Source: Acidobacteriota bacterium
Lineage (GTDB): Bacteria; Acidobacteriota; Holophagae; Thermotomaculales; Thermotomaculaceae
Reading direction: 5' to 3'
Assembly (NCBI GenBank): GCA_027038695.1
Contig: JALWHA010000312.1
Location: 1 to 7,024, forward strand
DNA: 7,024 bases
The position numbers and the translations under genes were made by a program. The notes under the pieces are model-generated. The model worked only from the letters and a program-made list of their open reading frames with translations. It was not told the origin of the DNA and did no database searches. Shown here one piece after another: positions 1 to 6,469 of the stretch; the stretch's first letter is position 1; each line of letters opens with the position of its first letter.

Positions 1-365
1 CAGGAATAGAAAAGATAGAACTTGAAGAGGGGTTTTTCGTTTATATCGGTAAAAACTCAAAGGCAAACCATATAATCTACACCCGAAAACTCTCAAAAAA
101 CGACCTGTGGTTTCACGCAAAAGACATACCCGGAAGCCATGTTGTTTTGAAAAACACAAAAAACTTACAGCCTGAAGAAATCCCTGAAGTGATAATAGAA
201 AAAGCGGCATCAATAGCGGCATACTACTCAAAAGGGAGAAACGACACCCTTATTGAAGTGCAGTACACCACAAAAGAAAACCTGTACTCCTCAAAAGGCA
301 AAGGCACAGGTTTTGTATTGCTCAGGGATTTTAAGACAATAAATGTAACACCTGAAAAAGCCTGA
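1..365 (+). CDS. rqcH: RqcH/Rqc2-family protein (NFACT-R domain), C-terminal part, 5' truncated
   Basis: The reading frame is open from the left edge (first full codon at base 3) to a TGA at 363-365, with a second in-frame TAA directly behind it. It gives 120 residues with no plausible start, so the gene begins outside the window. The visible part is an NFACT-R (DUF814) domain: the segment NDLWFHAKDIPGSHVVL is its hallmark, followed by a helix (EKAASIAAYYSKGR), a YTTKENLYSSKGKGTG loop and the terminal strand TINVTPEKA. In full-length bacterial RqcH this domain ends the protein and helps bind the obstructed 50S subunit and tRNA while C-terminal alanine tails are added to stalled nascent chains. 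That role is family knowledge; the catalytic NFACT-N part cannot be seen. A stand-alone NFACT-R protein is the alternative, since the 5' portion is missing. It is convergent with purQ and so is not part of the minus-strand operon. Confidence 0.82.
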   Translation, partial: GIEKIELEEGFFVYIGKNSKANHIIYTRKLSKNDLWFHAKDIPGSHVVLKNTKNLQPEEIPEVIIEKAASIAAYYSKGRNDTLIEVQYTTKENLYSSKGKGTGFVLLRDFKTINVTPEKA

Positions 366-370
366 TAAAT

Positions 371-416
371 TTTTATTTATTTTCAAACGGCAAAAAACTT
401 TTGGCTATAAATAAAA
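371..416. terminator. AT-only inverted repeat in the convergent gap, possible weak bidirectional terminator
   Basis: TTTTATTTAT (371-380) is perfectly complementary to ATAAATAAAA (407-416). The stem can extend outward by a T-G wobble (370/417) and an A-T pair (369/418), and inward through CAAA (384-387) with TTTG (400-403). It sits between the tail-to-tail ends of the RqcH gene (365) and purQ (448), where a shared terminator is expected. Against this, the stem has no G-C pairs in its main arm and no clean T tract follows it on either strand, so intrinsic termination would be weak. The match could also reflect local AT richness. Confidence 0.3.
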
Positions 417-447
417 GTAAAATTTAAATGTTATAAGTATTCAAAAA

Positions 448-1146
448 TCAATGCTTAAGGCGATTGATTATTGATTGAAAGAAGTATAAACCGTCAGTAT
501 TGCCTAAAACATCTTCCATAGCCCTTTCAGGGTGAGGCATCATGCCTAAAACATTGCCTTTTTTGTTTACAATACCCGCTATGTTTTCAATTGATCCGTT
601 GGGGTTTGCTTCTTTTGTCACTTCTCCCTTTTCATTGCTGTATCTGAATACTATCTGGTTGTTTTCTTTTAATTGTTCCAATGTTTCCTCGTCGCAAAAG
701 TAATTCCCTTCTGCATGGGCTATAGGTATTCTTATCAGCCTTTCAGGTATTTTGTTTGTGTACACAAGGTCTCTGTTTTCCGTTTTAAGAAAAACCTCTT
801 TGCATATAAAGTGAAGGTTCGTGTTTCTTAAAAGAGCACCGGGCAACAACCCCGCCTCGGTTAGTATTTGAAAACCGTTGCAGATTCCTATTACATTCCC
901 GCCCTTTTCGGCAAAGTTTACAACCTGTTCCATCGCGGGAGAGAATTTTGCCATCGCTCCGCACCTTAAGTAATCGCCGTATGAAAACCCGCCGGGTATT
1001 ATTATGCAATCGGGGTTTTTTAAATCTTTTTCGTCGTGCCAGATAAAGTACGCTTCTTCTCCCATTACAGAGTTTACGGCGTGGTATGCGTCATAATCAC
1101 AGTTGCTTCCGGGAAAAACAATTATTCCGAATCTTAATTTAGCCAT
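448..1146 (-). CDS. purQ: Phosphoribosylformylglycinamidine synthase, glutaminase subunit PurQ
   Basis: PurQ hydrolyses glutamine and passes ammonia to PurL, which converts FGAR to FGAM in cytosolic purine synthesis. The 232-residue product is a complete class I glutamine amidotransferase of normal PurQ length. It opens with FGIIVFPGSNCDYDAYHA, carries the PurQ signature PGGFSYGDYLRCGAMAKFSP (51-70), and has the nucleophile Cys89 in GICNGFQIL. His205 and Glu207 in MMPHPERAM complete the triad. The chosen start is the ATG at 1146, one base after the purS stop and six bases after GGGG. A TTG four codons upstream (1158) would add MGNS but lies inside that ribosome-binding site. It is the last gene of the minus-strand operon and ends in TGA facing the RqcH gene. 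The synthetase PurL is not in the window; in organisms with PurS and PurQ it is the small separate subunit. Confidence 0.96.
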   Translation of the reverse strand: MAKLRFGIIVFPGSNCDYDAYHAVNSVMGEEAYFIWHDEKDLKNPDCIIIPGGFSYGDYLRCGAMAKFSPAMEQVVNFAEKGGNVIGICNGFQILTEAGLLPGALLRNTNLHFICKEVFLKTENRDLVYTNKIPERLIRIPIAHAEGNYFCDEETLEQLKENNQIVFRYSNEKGEVTKEANPNGSIENIAGIVNKKGNVLGMMPHPERAMEDVLGNTDGLYFFQSIINRLKH

Positions 1147-1147
1147 A

Positions 1148-1387
1148 CTATTCCCCAACCTTTACCTCGTAACTTTCAATTACCGGGTTTGAAAGTATTT
1201 TATCGGCCAACTGCTTCGCTTTTTCCAATGCTTCTTCTTTCGGTAAATCCGTTTCAAATTCTATTAATTTCCCTATCCTGAAGTTTGAAAACCCTTTAAA
1301 TCCCATTTTATCCGCAGACTTTTCCACCGCTTTACCCTGAGGGTCCAAAACTCCGTTTTTAAGCCTTACCATTACCTGAATCTTCAT
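1148..1387 (-). CDS. purS: Phosphoribosylformylglycinamidine synthase, structural subunit PurS
   Basis: PurS is the small dimeric subunit that bridges PurL and PurQ in the three-part FGAM synthase complex and is needed for ammonia transfer from PurQ. The 79-residue product has the usual PurS length and pattern: strand KIQVMVRLKNGVLDPQGKAV (2-21), the family motif LDPQGKAVE, then GF-x-FRIGKLIEFE and a helix rich in Glu, Lys and Ala, ending with NPVIESYEVKVGE. The ATG at 1387 is preceded by GGAG five bases upstream, whose first G is the last base of the TAG stop of the protease gene. There are therefore only 8 bp between the genes. It lies directly ahead of purQ (stop and start one base apart), the usual purS-purQ pairing. 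Confidence 0.95.
   Translation of the reverse strand: MKIQVMVRLKNGVLDPQGKAVEKSADKMGFKGFSNFRIGKLIEFETDLPKEEALEKAKQLADKILSNPVIESYEVKVGE
1151..1156 (-). promoter_or_regulatory. Shine-Dalgarno of purQ, decides the start
   Basis: GGGGAA on the minus strand lies in the last two sense codons of purS (Gly-Glu), six bases (counted from GGGG) ahead of ATG at 1146. It supports that ATG over the upstream TTG at 1158, and makes purS-purQ translational coupling likely. Confidence 0.65.
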
Positions 1388-1395
1388 ACCTTCTC

Positions 1396-3759
1396 CTAAT
1401 TATAGTTTTTCATTTTATCCGCAAATTCTTTTAATTTCTTATACACTATTCCGTGTACGCTTTCAGGGTCATGGATATTTCCCGCTTTTATCCCTGTCAG
1501 TATTTCAATACCTTCGTCAACCGATTTTACCGCATATATATGGAATTTCCCCTTTCTTACGGCGTTTATAACCGAAGGGCACAAATTAAGGTTTCTAATG
1601 TTTTGGTGAGGAATTATAACTCCCTGGTTCCCGGTTAACCCTCTTTCCCTGCATACCTTGAAGAACCCTTCTATCTTCTGATTTAATCCGCCTACAGGCT
1701 GTATCTCCCCGTGCTGGTTTATTGAGCCTGTAACCGCTATATTTTGTTTAAGGGGGATCCCACCTATCGCTGAAAGAAGAACATAGAGTTCGGTTGAAGA
1801 CGCCGAATCCCCGTCAACCCCTCCGTAAGACTGTTCAAAGGTTATTGACGCGTTTATAGAGATAGGAAAATCTTTCCCGTATTTTCCCTGTAAGAATCCC
1901 TGAAGAATTAAAATTCCCTTATCGTGTATGCTTCCGCTTAATTCCGCTTCTCTTTCAATATTAATTATTCCCCTGTCTCCTAAAGAAACCTGCGCGGTTA
2001 TCCTTGTAGGCTTACCGAAAGAGTGAAATTCATAGTCATAAACCGAAAGGCCGTTTATCTTGCCAATCTTTTCTCCCTCTGTGTCAATAATTATTATCCC
2101 TTTGTTTATCTCCTCAAGCACCTCTTCCTCAAACAGGTTGTATCTTTGAGTCCGGTTTTTCAAAGCATTTTCTACATGTTCGGCTTTTACTATCTGAGAG
2201 TTTTCGTTCTTTGCAACAAAGTTTGCCTCTCTCATAGTATCGGCAACAAGGTGGAACCTTGCGGTAAATTTTTCCCTGTCTCCAGACAATCTCACACTCT
2301 CATTAAGCACCTGAATCATTGCTTTTCTACTAAAAAGCAACAGGTTTTCTTCGTCTATTATCTTTTTCAAAACCTTGAGATAATCTTCCATGTTTTTGTC
2401 GTTTATGTCTATTGTCGGGGAAAATTCACTCAACACCTTGAATATTTTTTTGAATTCGTCGTCCATTTTGTAGAGGGTGTAATATATCCTTTCGTCTCCT
2501 AAAATTATAACCTTTAATGAAATCGGTACCGATTCAGGTTTAAGAGAAACCGAATGAAGTAAAGATTGTTCCGCTTTTTCTATTTCCAACAAGCTGTTTT
2601 TCAGTGTCCTTTTTAATTTTACCCAGGCCTCTACCCCCTCCTGAAAGATGTCGTTTGCGTTAATTACAAGGTATCCTCCGTTTGCCTTTAGTATTGAACC
2701 GGGGCGTATATCCATAAAGTTTATCACCTGCTCTTTTTGAAAACTAATGTGAGAATCTATCGTTCCGAAAAGATTCTTTTTTGACGGAGAAATTTCAGTA
2801 ACAATAGGCGCCCCCTTCAGATTTCCGTTGTCAACAATAAGGTTTACGGAAAAATCTTCTAATTTCTGGCTTATATTTTCCTTATCTCCGTCCATTATTG
2901 AGTCTAACAATTGATAAAAGTTGTTTTCAAAGTAATTAACAATATCGTTTGTATATTCTTCTATCTCGTTTCCTATTCTTGCAGTTATTTTTGAAAGAAG
3001 TTTATCAATAACGGGTATAACCGTTTGTTTGTTAAACTTCAAAAGTTCGGCATGGAGTTTTTCCTGATTTTCCTCTATTTTTGAATATATGTTCTGAAGC
3101 TTGTCTAAAAGTTCTTCTCTTGTTTTTAAAATTGATTTTAAATCATCTTCTTTGATCTTCCCTTCCGCGGCAAGGTTTCTCAAGGCATCTATCGGATAAA
3201 CCTTATTGTTTATTAGAGGGTATATATCTGCTTTTGCCCCGCCTTCAAGTTTTACAAGTTTAAACCCGCTTTTCGCGGTTTCTTTTTCAAACTCAAGCAA
3301 AAGTTTATTCTCTATCTCGCTGTACTTTGAAACTATCTTTTTTGAGCCTTCTTTGTAATCATTGCTTTCAAAAATGTTAGGCAATGATGAAGCCAGTTCT
3401 TTTTTAAATCTCTCCATAAGAGAGACAAATATCCTTCCCTTTCCAGCTTTTAATTTAATAAGTCTCGGTTGCAGCTTATTGCTGAAGTTTTGCACATAAC
3501 ATAAGTCGCAAGGGATTTCCTTTTCCGCAGCAAATTTATCCAAAAATGTTTTTATTGTTGTCATTTTACCTGTACCGGAAAGCCCCGTGACAAAGATATT
3601 ATACCCCGGACTATCCATTGAAAGACCGAACTCAAACGCTTTCATAGCCTTCGGTTGACCTATAATCTCTTTGGTCGGAGTTATGTCGTCCGTTGTATTA
3701 AATTTAAGTTTTTTCCCCGTTATGCTCCACTTTAAATGCTTGGGTTTTAATTTTTCCAT
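1396..3759 (-). CDS. LonC-like AAA/Lon-family serine protease (AAA_32 plus Lon proteolytic domain)
   Basis: The 787-residue product is a Lon-family protease without the classical Lon N-terminal substrate domain. In order: an N-terminal segment with GQPKAMKAFEFGL (34-46); a P-loop GLSGTGKMTT (59-68); the family motif CYVQNF (87-92); a long, charged, probably helical coiled-coil insert (about 140-300); a Walker-B-like strand ANGGYLVINANDI (359-371); a sensor region SLKVIILGDERIYYTLY (414-430); and a C-terminal Lon protease domain (about 545-760). The catalytic dyad is Ser652 in GDSASSTE and Lys695 in GGLNQKIEG, 43 residues apart as in E. coli Lon. The C-terminal run KVCRERGLTGNQGVIIP and FHIYAVKSVDEGIEIL closely resemble the LonC enzyme of Meiothermus as I remember it; E. 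coli YcbZ is a more distant relative. Such proteases are cytosolic and degrade unfolded proteins. It starts immediately after the nadA stop (TAAATG) with GGAG five bases ahead. Its link to the neighbouring biosynthetic genes is unknown. Sure of family, unsure of ATP dependence. Confidence 0.92.
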   Translation of the reverse strand: MEKLKPKHLKWSITGKKLKFNTTDDITPTKEIIGQPKAMKAFEFGLSMDSPGYNIFVTGLSGTGKMTTIKTFLDKFAAEKEIPCDLCYVQNFSNKLQPRLIKLKAGKGRIFVSLMERFKKELASSLPNIFESNDYKEGSKKIVSKYSEIENKLLLEFEKETAKSGFKLVKLEGGAKADIYPLINNKVYPIDALRNLAAEGKIKEDDLKSILKTREELLDKLQNIYSKIEENQEKLHAELLKFNKQTVIPVIDKLLSKITARIGNEIEEYTNDIVNYFENNFYQLLDSIMDGDKENISQKLEDFSVNLIVDNGNLKGAPIVTEISPSKKNLFGTIDSHISFQKEQVINFMDIRPGSILKANGGYLVINANDIFQEGVEAWVKLKRTLKNSLLEIEKAEQSLLHSVSLKPESVPISLKVIILGDERIYYTLYKMDDEFKKIFKVLSEFSPTIDINDKNMEDYLKVLKKIIDEENLLLFSRKAMIQVLNESVRLSGDREKFTARFHLVADTMREANFVAKNENSQIVKAEHVENALKNRTQRYNLFEEEVLEEINKGIIIIDTEGEKIGKINGLSVYDYEFHSFGKPTRITAQVSLGDRGIINIEREAELSGSIHDKGILILQGFLQGKYGKDFPISINASITFEQSYGGVDGDSASSTELYVLLSAIGGIPLKQNIAVTGSINQHGEIQPVGGLNQKIEGFFKVCRERGLTGNQGVIIPHQNIRNLNLCPSVINAVRKGKFHIYAVKSVDEGIEILTGIKAGNIHDPESVHGIVYKKLKEFADKMKNYN

Positions 3760-4692
3760 TTAAACTCCAATAAATTCTTTTTGCTTTCGCCCAATCTCAA
3801 GCATCCGCTTCAAAGGGACCAAAGCTTTTTCGGTTATCTCTTTGCTAACCTTTACCTCAACCTGATCTAACGCAAGGGCTTCATAAACATGCTGTAATCC
3901 TGTTTTTTTCATATCTATACACATTAATTTAGGAGAAGCAACCGCTATCAACTTTCCTTTAACCTCTCTCTCCAGCCTGTGCCTCATTCCCTCTTCGGTA
4001 ACGAGGATTATTGTTTTCCTGTCAGTCTCTTTCGCTACTTCAATCATTTTTGAGGTAGAGCAGGCAATATCGCAGGATTCAACCACTTCAGGCCTGCACT
4101 CAGGGTGACAGACCACGTATGCGTCTTCATACAAAGCCTTCATTCTTAAAATATCTTCAACGTTAACCCTATTGTGCACATTGCAATGCCCGTCCCATAG
4201 AATCAATTTTTTATCGGTTTTCTCCTGAACAAAACTTCCCAGATTGGAATCGGGGATAAAAATAACCTTTTCGGAATCAATTGCATTTACAATATCTACC
4301 GCGTTAGAAGAGGTACAACAATAATCGCTTTCAGCCTTTACCTCAACCGAGGAATTTATGTAAGTTACAATAGGAACCCCGGGGTAAGACCTCTTTAAAG
4401 CACGAACATCTTCCGCTTTTATGGTATTAGCGAGGGGACAACCGGCGTCTTCTACGGGAAGAAGCACTTTTTTCTCAGGTGAAAGTATTGCCGCAGATTC
4501 CGCCATAAACTTAACACCGCAAAAAACAATTATTTCGGCGTTAACCTCTTTCCCTATCCTTGACAGTTCAAATGAATCACCTACATAATCTGCTATCTCC
4601 TGAACCTCTTTAATCTGATAATTGTGAGCAAGGATTACCGCATTTTTTTCTTTTTTTAGTCTTTCAATCTCTTTTCTTATGTCAAAACCCAT
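3760..4692 (-). CDS. nadA: Quinolinate synthase NadA
   Basis: NadA condenses iminoaspartate with dihydroxyacetone phosphate to quinolinate, the de novo precursor of NAD, using an oxygen-sensitive [4Fe-4S] cluster. The 310-residue protein is the short three-domain form. Each domain gives one cluster cysteine: Cys85 in EDAGCPLANT, Cys170 in DGHCNVH and Cys258 in SPKLMCIDMKKT, spaced like the ligands of the Thermotoga and Pyrococcus enzymes. Other active-site features are AHNYQ (22-26, with His23 and Tyr25), GDSFELSR, YINSS (111-115) and the HPEC motif (196-199). The CxxCxxC motif of the E. coli enzyme is absent. ATG at 4692 follows the panC stop by three bases, with GGAG six bases ahead that overlaps the last PanC codon region. 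NadB (or aspartate dehydrogenase) and NadC, needed for the flanking steps, are not in the window. Confidence 0.96.
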   Translation of the reverse strand: MGFDIRKEIERLKKEKNAVILAHNYQIKEVQEIADYVGDSFELSRIGKEVNAEIIVFCGVKFMAESAAILSPEKKVLLPVEDAGCPLANTIKAEDVRALKRSYPGVPIVTYINSSVEVKAESDYCCTSSNAVDIVNAIDSEKVIFIPDSNLGSFVQEKTDKKLILWDGHCNVHNRVNVEDILRMKALYEDAYVVCHPECRPEVVESCDIACSTSKMIEVAKETDRKTIILVTEEGMRHRLEREVKGKLIAVASPKLMCIDMKKTGLQHVYEALALDQVEVKVSKEITEKALVPLKRMLEIGRKQKEFIGV

Positions 4693-4695
4693 TCT

Positions 4696-5535
4696 TTACT
4701 CCAAAATAGCATTATCTATTAGCCTTGTTTTCCCGAAATACACCGCCAACGCAAGTACGCTCCTTTTGCCTAACTTTTCAACAGGAGACATTGTGGCATA
4801 ATCCACAACTTCAACATAGTCAATTTTAGCCAGATTAAAAGATTTTACAACCTTTTCCACTTCTTTTTTTATTGTTTCCGCATCTCTTTCTCCGTTATTA
4901 AACAAATCCTGTCCTTTCAATATTCCTCTGTAAAGTGCTATTGCCTGCTTTCTTTCTTCTTGGGACAGGTAAACATTCCTTGAAGACATAGCAAGCCCGT
5001 CTTCTTCCCTGACAATGGGACAAATATGAAAGTTTATATCAAGGTTAAAGTCTTTTATCATCTGTTCAATAATCCTTGCCTGCTGAATATCCTTCTGCCC
5101 GAAATAGGTATTATGAGGTTTTGTAATGTTAAATAGTTTTAAGACAACTGTCATAACCCCCTTGAAATGCCCCGGCCTTTTTGCACCGCAAAGGTGTTTG
5201 TCAAGCCTTTCGGTTATCACATAGGATGAGTAATTTTCAGGATACATCTGTTCAGGATCGGGATAAAAAATAATATCGGTCCCCTCTTCCCTTGCAAGTT
5301 TTTCGTCTCTTTCAAAATCTCTCGGATACTTATCCAGATCCTCGTTAGGCCCGAATTGAATAGGGTTTACAAAGATACTTAAAATCACAATGTCGTTTTC
5401 TTCCCTTGCTTTTTTCAACAATGACAGATGCCCTTCATGGAGATAGCCCATTGTAGGAACAAACCCCACTTTTTTGCTTGAGGGGATTTCTTTTCTCAAT
5501 CTTTTCATTTCTTCAACACTTTTTACTATATGCAT
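4696..5535 (-). CDS. panC: Pantothenate synthetase PanC (pantoate-beta-alanine ligase)
   Basis: PanC joins D-pantoate and beta-alanine using ATP, via a pantoyl-adenylate, to give pantothenate for coenzyme A. The 279-residue product has the normal family length. The nucleotidyltransferase motif PTMGYLHEGHLSLL (27-40) contains the HxGH signature (His33, His36). FVNPIQFGPNEDLDKYPR (55-72) forms the pantoate pocket, with Gln60. FGQKDIQQ (145-152) and the KMSKS-like loop MSSRN (183-187) follow, and the C-terminal dimer/lid domain ends in ILE. ATG at 5535 overlaps the end of panB by 10 bp in another frame and has AAAGGGGGG five bases upstream, so translation is probably coupled to PanB, the enzyme that starts pantoate synthesis. 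Nothing looks degraded. The beta-alanine-forming panD and the ketopantoate reductase are not in the window. Confidence 0.97.
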   Translation of the reverse strand: MHIVKSVEEMKRLRKEIPSSKKVGFVPTMGYLHEGHLSLLKKAREENDIVILSIFVNPIQFGPNEDLDKYPRDFERDEKLAREEGTDIIFYPDPEQMYPENYSSYVITERLDKHLCGAKRPGHFKGVMTVVLKLFNITKPHNTYFGQKDIQQARIIEQMIKDFNLDINFHICPIVREEDGLAMSSRNVYLSQEERKQAIALYRGILKGQDLFNNGERDAETIKKEVEKVVKSFNLAKIDYVEVVDYATMSPVEKLGKRSVLALAVYFGKTRLIDNAILE

Positions 5536-6380
5536 CTAAGCCCCCCTTTGTTTTTCAAAGCCTTAAGAATCTCGTCCGAAAGATGGGTTACATTTGTTTT
5601 TTCGGGGAATTCTTTTTCTTTAACCGCTTTAACATAGTTTTCTACTCCGTTTTTCATAACTTCCCCGGCACTCTCAAACTGTTTGACAAACTTAAAGTAG
5701 CAAGGCTCGGGTATTGAAAGCATATCGTGAAAAACCAATACCTGTCCGTCGCAAAACCTTCCCGCCCCTATTCCTATTGTGGGGCATGAAACCGATTCGG
5801 TTATTATTCTCGCCAGTTCTTCAGGTATACCCTCAAGCACCAGAGCAAATACTCCCGCTTCGTCAAGTAACCTTGCGTCTTTTAAGATCTGCTCGGCGCT
5901 TTCAACAGTTTTACCCTGAATTTTAAAACCGCCGAACAAGTTTACGGATTGAGGGGTTAAACCCACATGCCCCATAACCGGGATACCGGCGTTAATAATA
6001 GCCTTTACCCTGTCAATGTGGTTTTCTCCTCCCTCTAATTTAACAGCGTCCATTCCTCCCTGCTGAATTATCCTGCCTGCGTTCTTCACCGCTTCTTCAA
6101 CAGAAGCCTGATAAGACATAAAGGGCATATCCCCTACTTTTAAAGCATACTCTGAACATCTTGCAACCGCTTTTGAGTGATGGACTATATCCTCAACCGT
6201 TACTTCAAGGGTTGTGGGGTAACCTAAAATAACCATTCCGACCGAATCGCCGACAAGAATTATGTCCACCCCTGCACTCTCAACTATCTTTGTAGTCGGG
6301 CAGTCATAGGAGGTAATCATAACTATCCGTTCATTATTTTTCATGGAATAAACTTTTGGTGCGGTGATTTTCTTTTTCAT
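5526..6380 (-). CDS. panB: 3-methyl-2-oxobutanoate hydroxymethyltransferase PanB
   Basis: PanB transfers a one-carbon unit from 5,10-methylenetetrahydrofolate to 2-oxoisovalerate, giving ketopantoate, the first committed step to pantothenate. The 284-residue product has a complete TIM-barrel PanB pattern: MITSYDCPTTKI (21-32), ILVGDSVGMVILGY (41-54) with Mg-binding Asp45, VGDMPFMSY (82-90) with Asp84, VKLEGG (113-118) with Lys114 and Glu116, GHVGLTPQSVN (137-147) and VLEGIP with the probable general base Glu183. GIGAGRFCDGQVLVFHDMLSI (203-223) closes the site. I chose the ATG at 6380 because AAAGGAG lies five bases before it and the protein then begins MKKKITAP, typical for the family. An in-frame ATG at 6410 would add ten residues but has no ribosome-binding site. 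It is followed by panC with a 10-bp overlap and preceded by an 82-bp gap. Confidence 0.96.
   Translation of the reverse strand: MKKKITAPKVYSMKNNERIVMITSYDCPTTKIVESAGVDIILVGDSVGMVILGYPTTLEVTVEDIVHHSKAVARCSEYALKVGDMPFMSYQASVEEAVKNAGRIIQQGGMDAVKLEGGENHIDRVKAIINAGIPVMGHVGLTPQSVNLFGGFKIQGKTVESAEQILKDARLLDEAGVFALVLEGIPEELARIITESVSCPTIGIGAGRFCDGQVLVFHDMLSIPEPCYFKFVKQFESAGEVMKNGVENYVKAVKEKEFPEKTNVTHLSDEILKALKNKGGLRCI
5541..5549 (-). promoter_or_regulatory. Shine-Dalgarno of panC inside the panB coding end
   Basis: AAAGGGGGG on the minus strand encodes Lys-Gly-Gly near the PanB C-terminus and stands five bases ahead of the panC ATG at 5535. The run of six G is unusually long for this AT-rich window. 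Its placement fits reinitiation by ribosomes finishing panB. Confidence 0.6.
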
Positions 6381-6385
6381 CGGCA

Positions 6386-6392
6386 CTCCTTT
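6386..6392 (-). promoter_or_regulatory. Shine-Dalgarno of panB, decides the start
   Basis: AAAGGAG on the minus strand is followed by a five-base spacer and ATG at 6380. The alternative ATG at 6410 is preceded only by pyrimidine-rich sequence (TTTACTCCCAGC), so the shorter PanB is favoured. Confidence 0.7.
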
Positions 6393-6452
6393 CTCTCCCG
6401 CAAATTTCATGCTGGGAGTAAAGATACTTAAGTCAATAAAACTTCCTGCCGC

Positions 6453-6469
6453 TCCTTACGGTTTAAGGA
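6453..6469 (-). other. Short hairpin over the stop codon of the kinase-like gene
   Basis: The minus strand reads TCCTTA-AACCG-TAAGGA, a perfect six-base-pair stem with a five-base loop that includes part of the TAA stop (6465-6463). It lies at the head of the 82-bp gap before panB. No T run follows directly; TTTTATT comes about ten bases later. It may be an mRNA-processing or weak attenuation site, or chance. Confidence 0.25.

Noticed and set aside
147..365. A separate 72-residue gene starting with TTG at 147
   Set aside because: The frame is open to the left edge and the upstream 48 residues are the conserved beginning of the NFACT-R domain, so this is an internal codon of a larger gene.
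785..1009. Minus-strand 74-codon frame within purQ
   Set aside because: It is a different frame of the purQ strand, and its Arg/Cys/Ser-rich composition has no recognisable motif; purQ explains the region.
1147..1158. TTG start for purQ at 1158
   Set aside because: It would place the start within the GGGGAA ribosome-binding site and add MGNS, which is not typical; ATG at 1146 is well spaced.
2023..2502. Plus-strand open frame of 159 codons inside the protease gene
   Set aside because: It is antisense to a well-conserved coding region. Its hydrophobic, Tyr/Phe/Val-rich translation is what the reverse complement of Lys/Glu/Asn-rich helices gives, and no domain or ribosome-binding site is evident.
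5478..5926. Two plus-strand open frames (5478-5717 and 5714-5926) across panB/panC
   Set aside because: Both are antisense to conserved enzyme sequence and show no motif or start signal.
6408..6436. Possible sigma-70 promoter for panB with -35 TTGACT on the minus strand
   Set aside because: At 16-18 bp downstream the hexamers are CAGCAT, AGCATG or GCATGA, which match TATAAT poorly, so no promoter is called.
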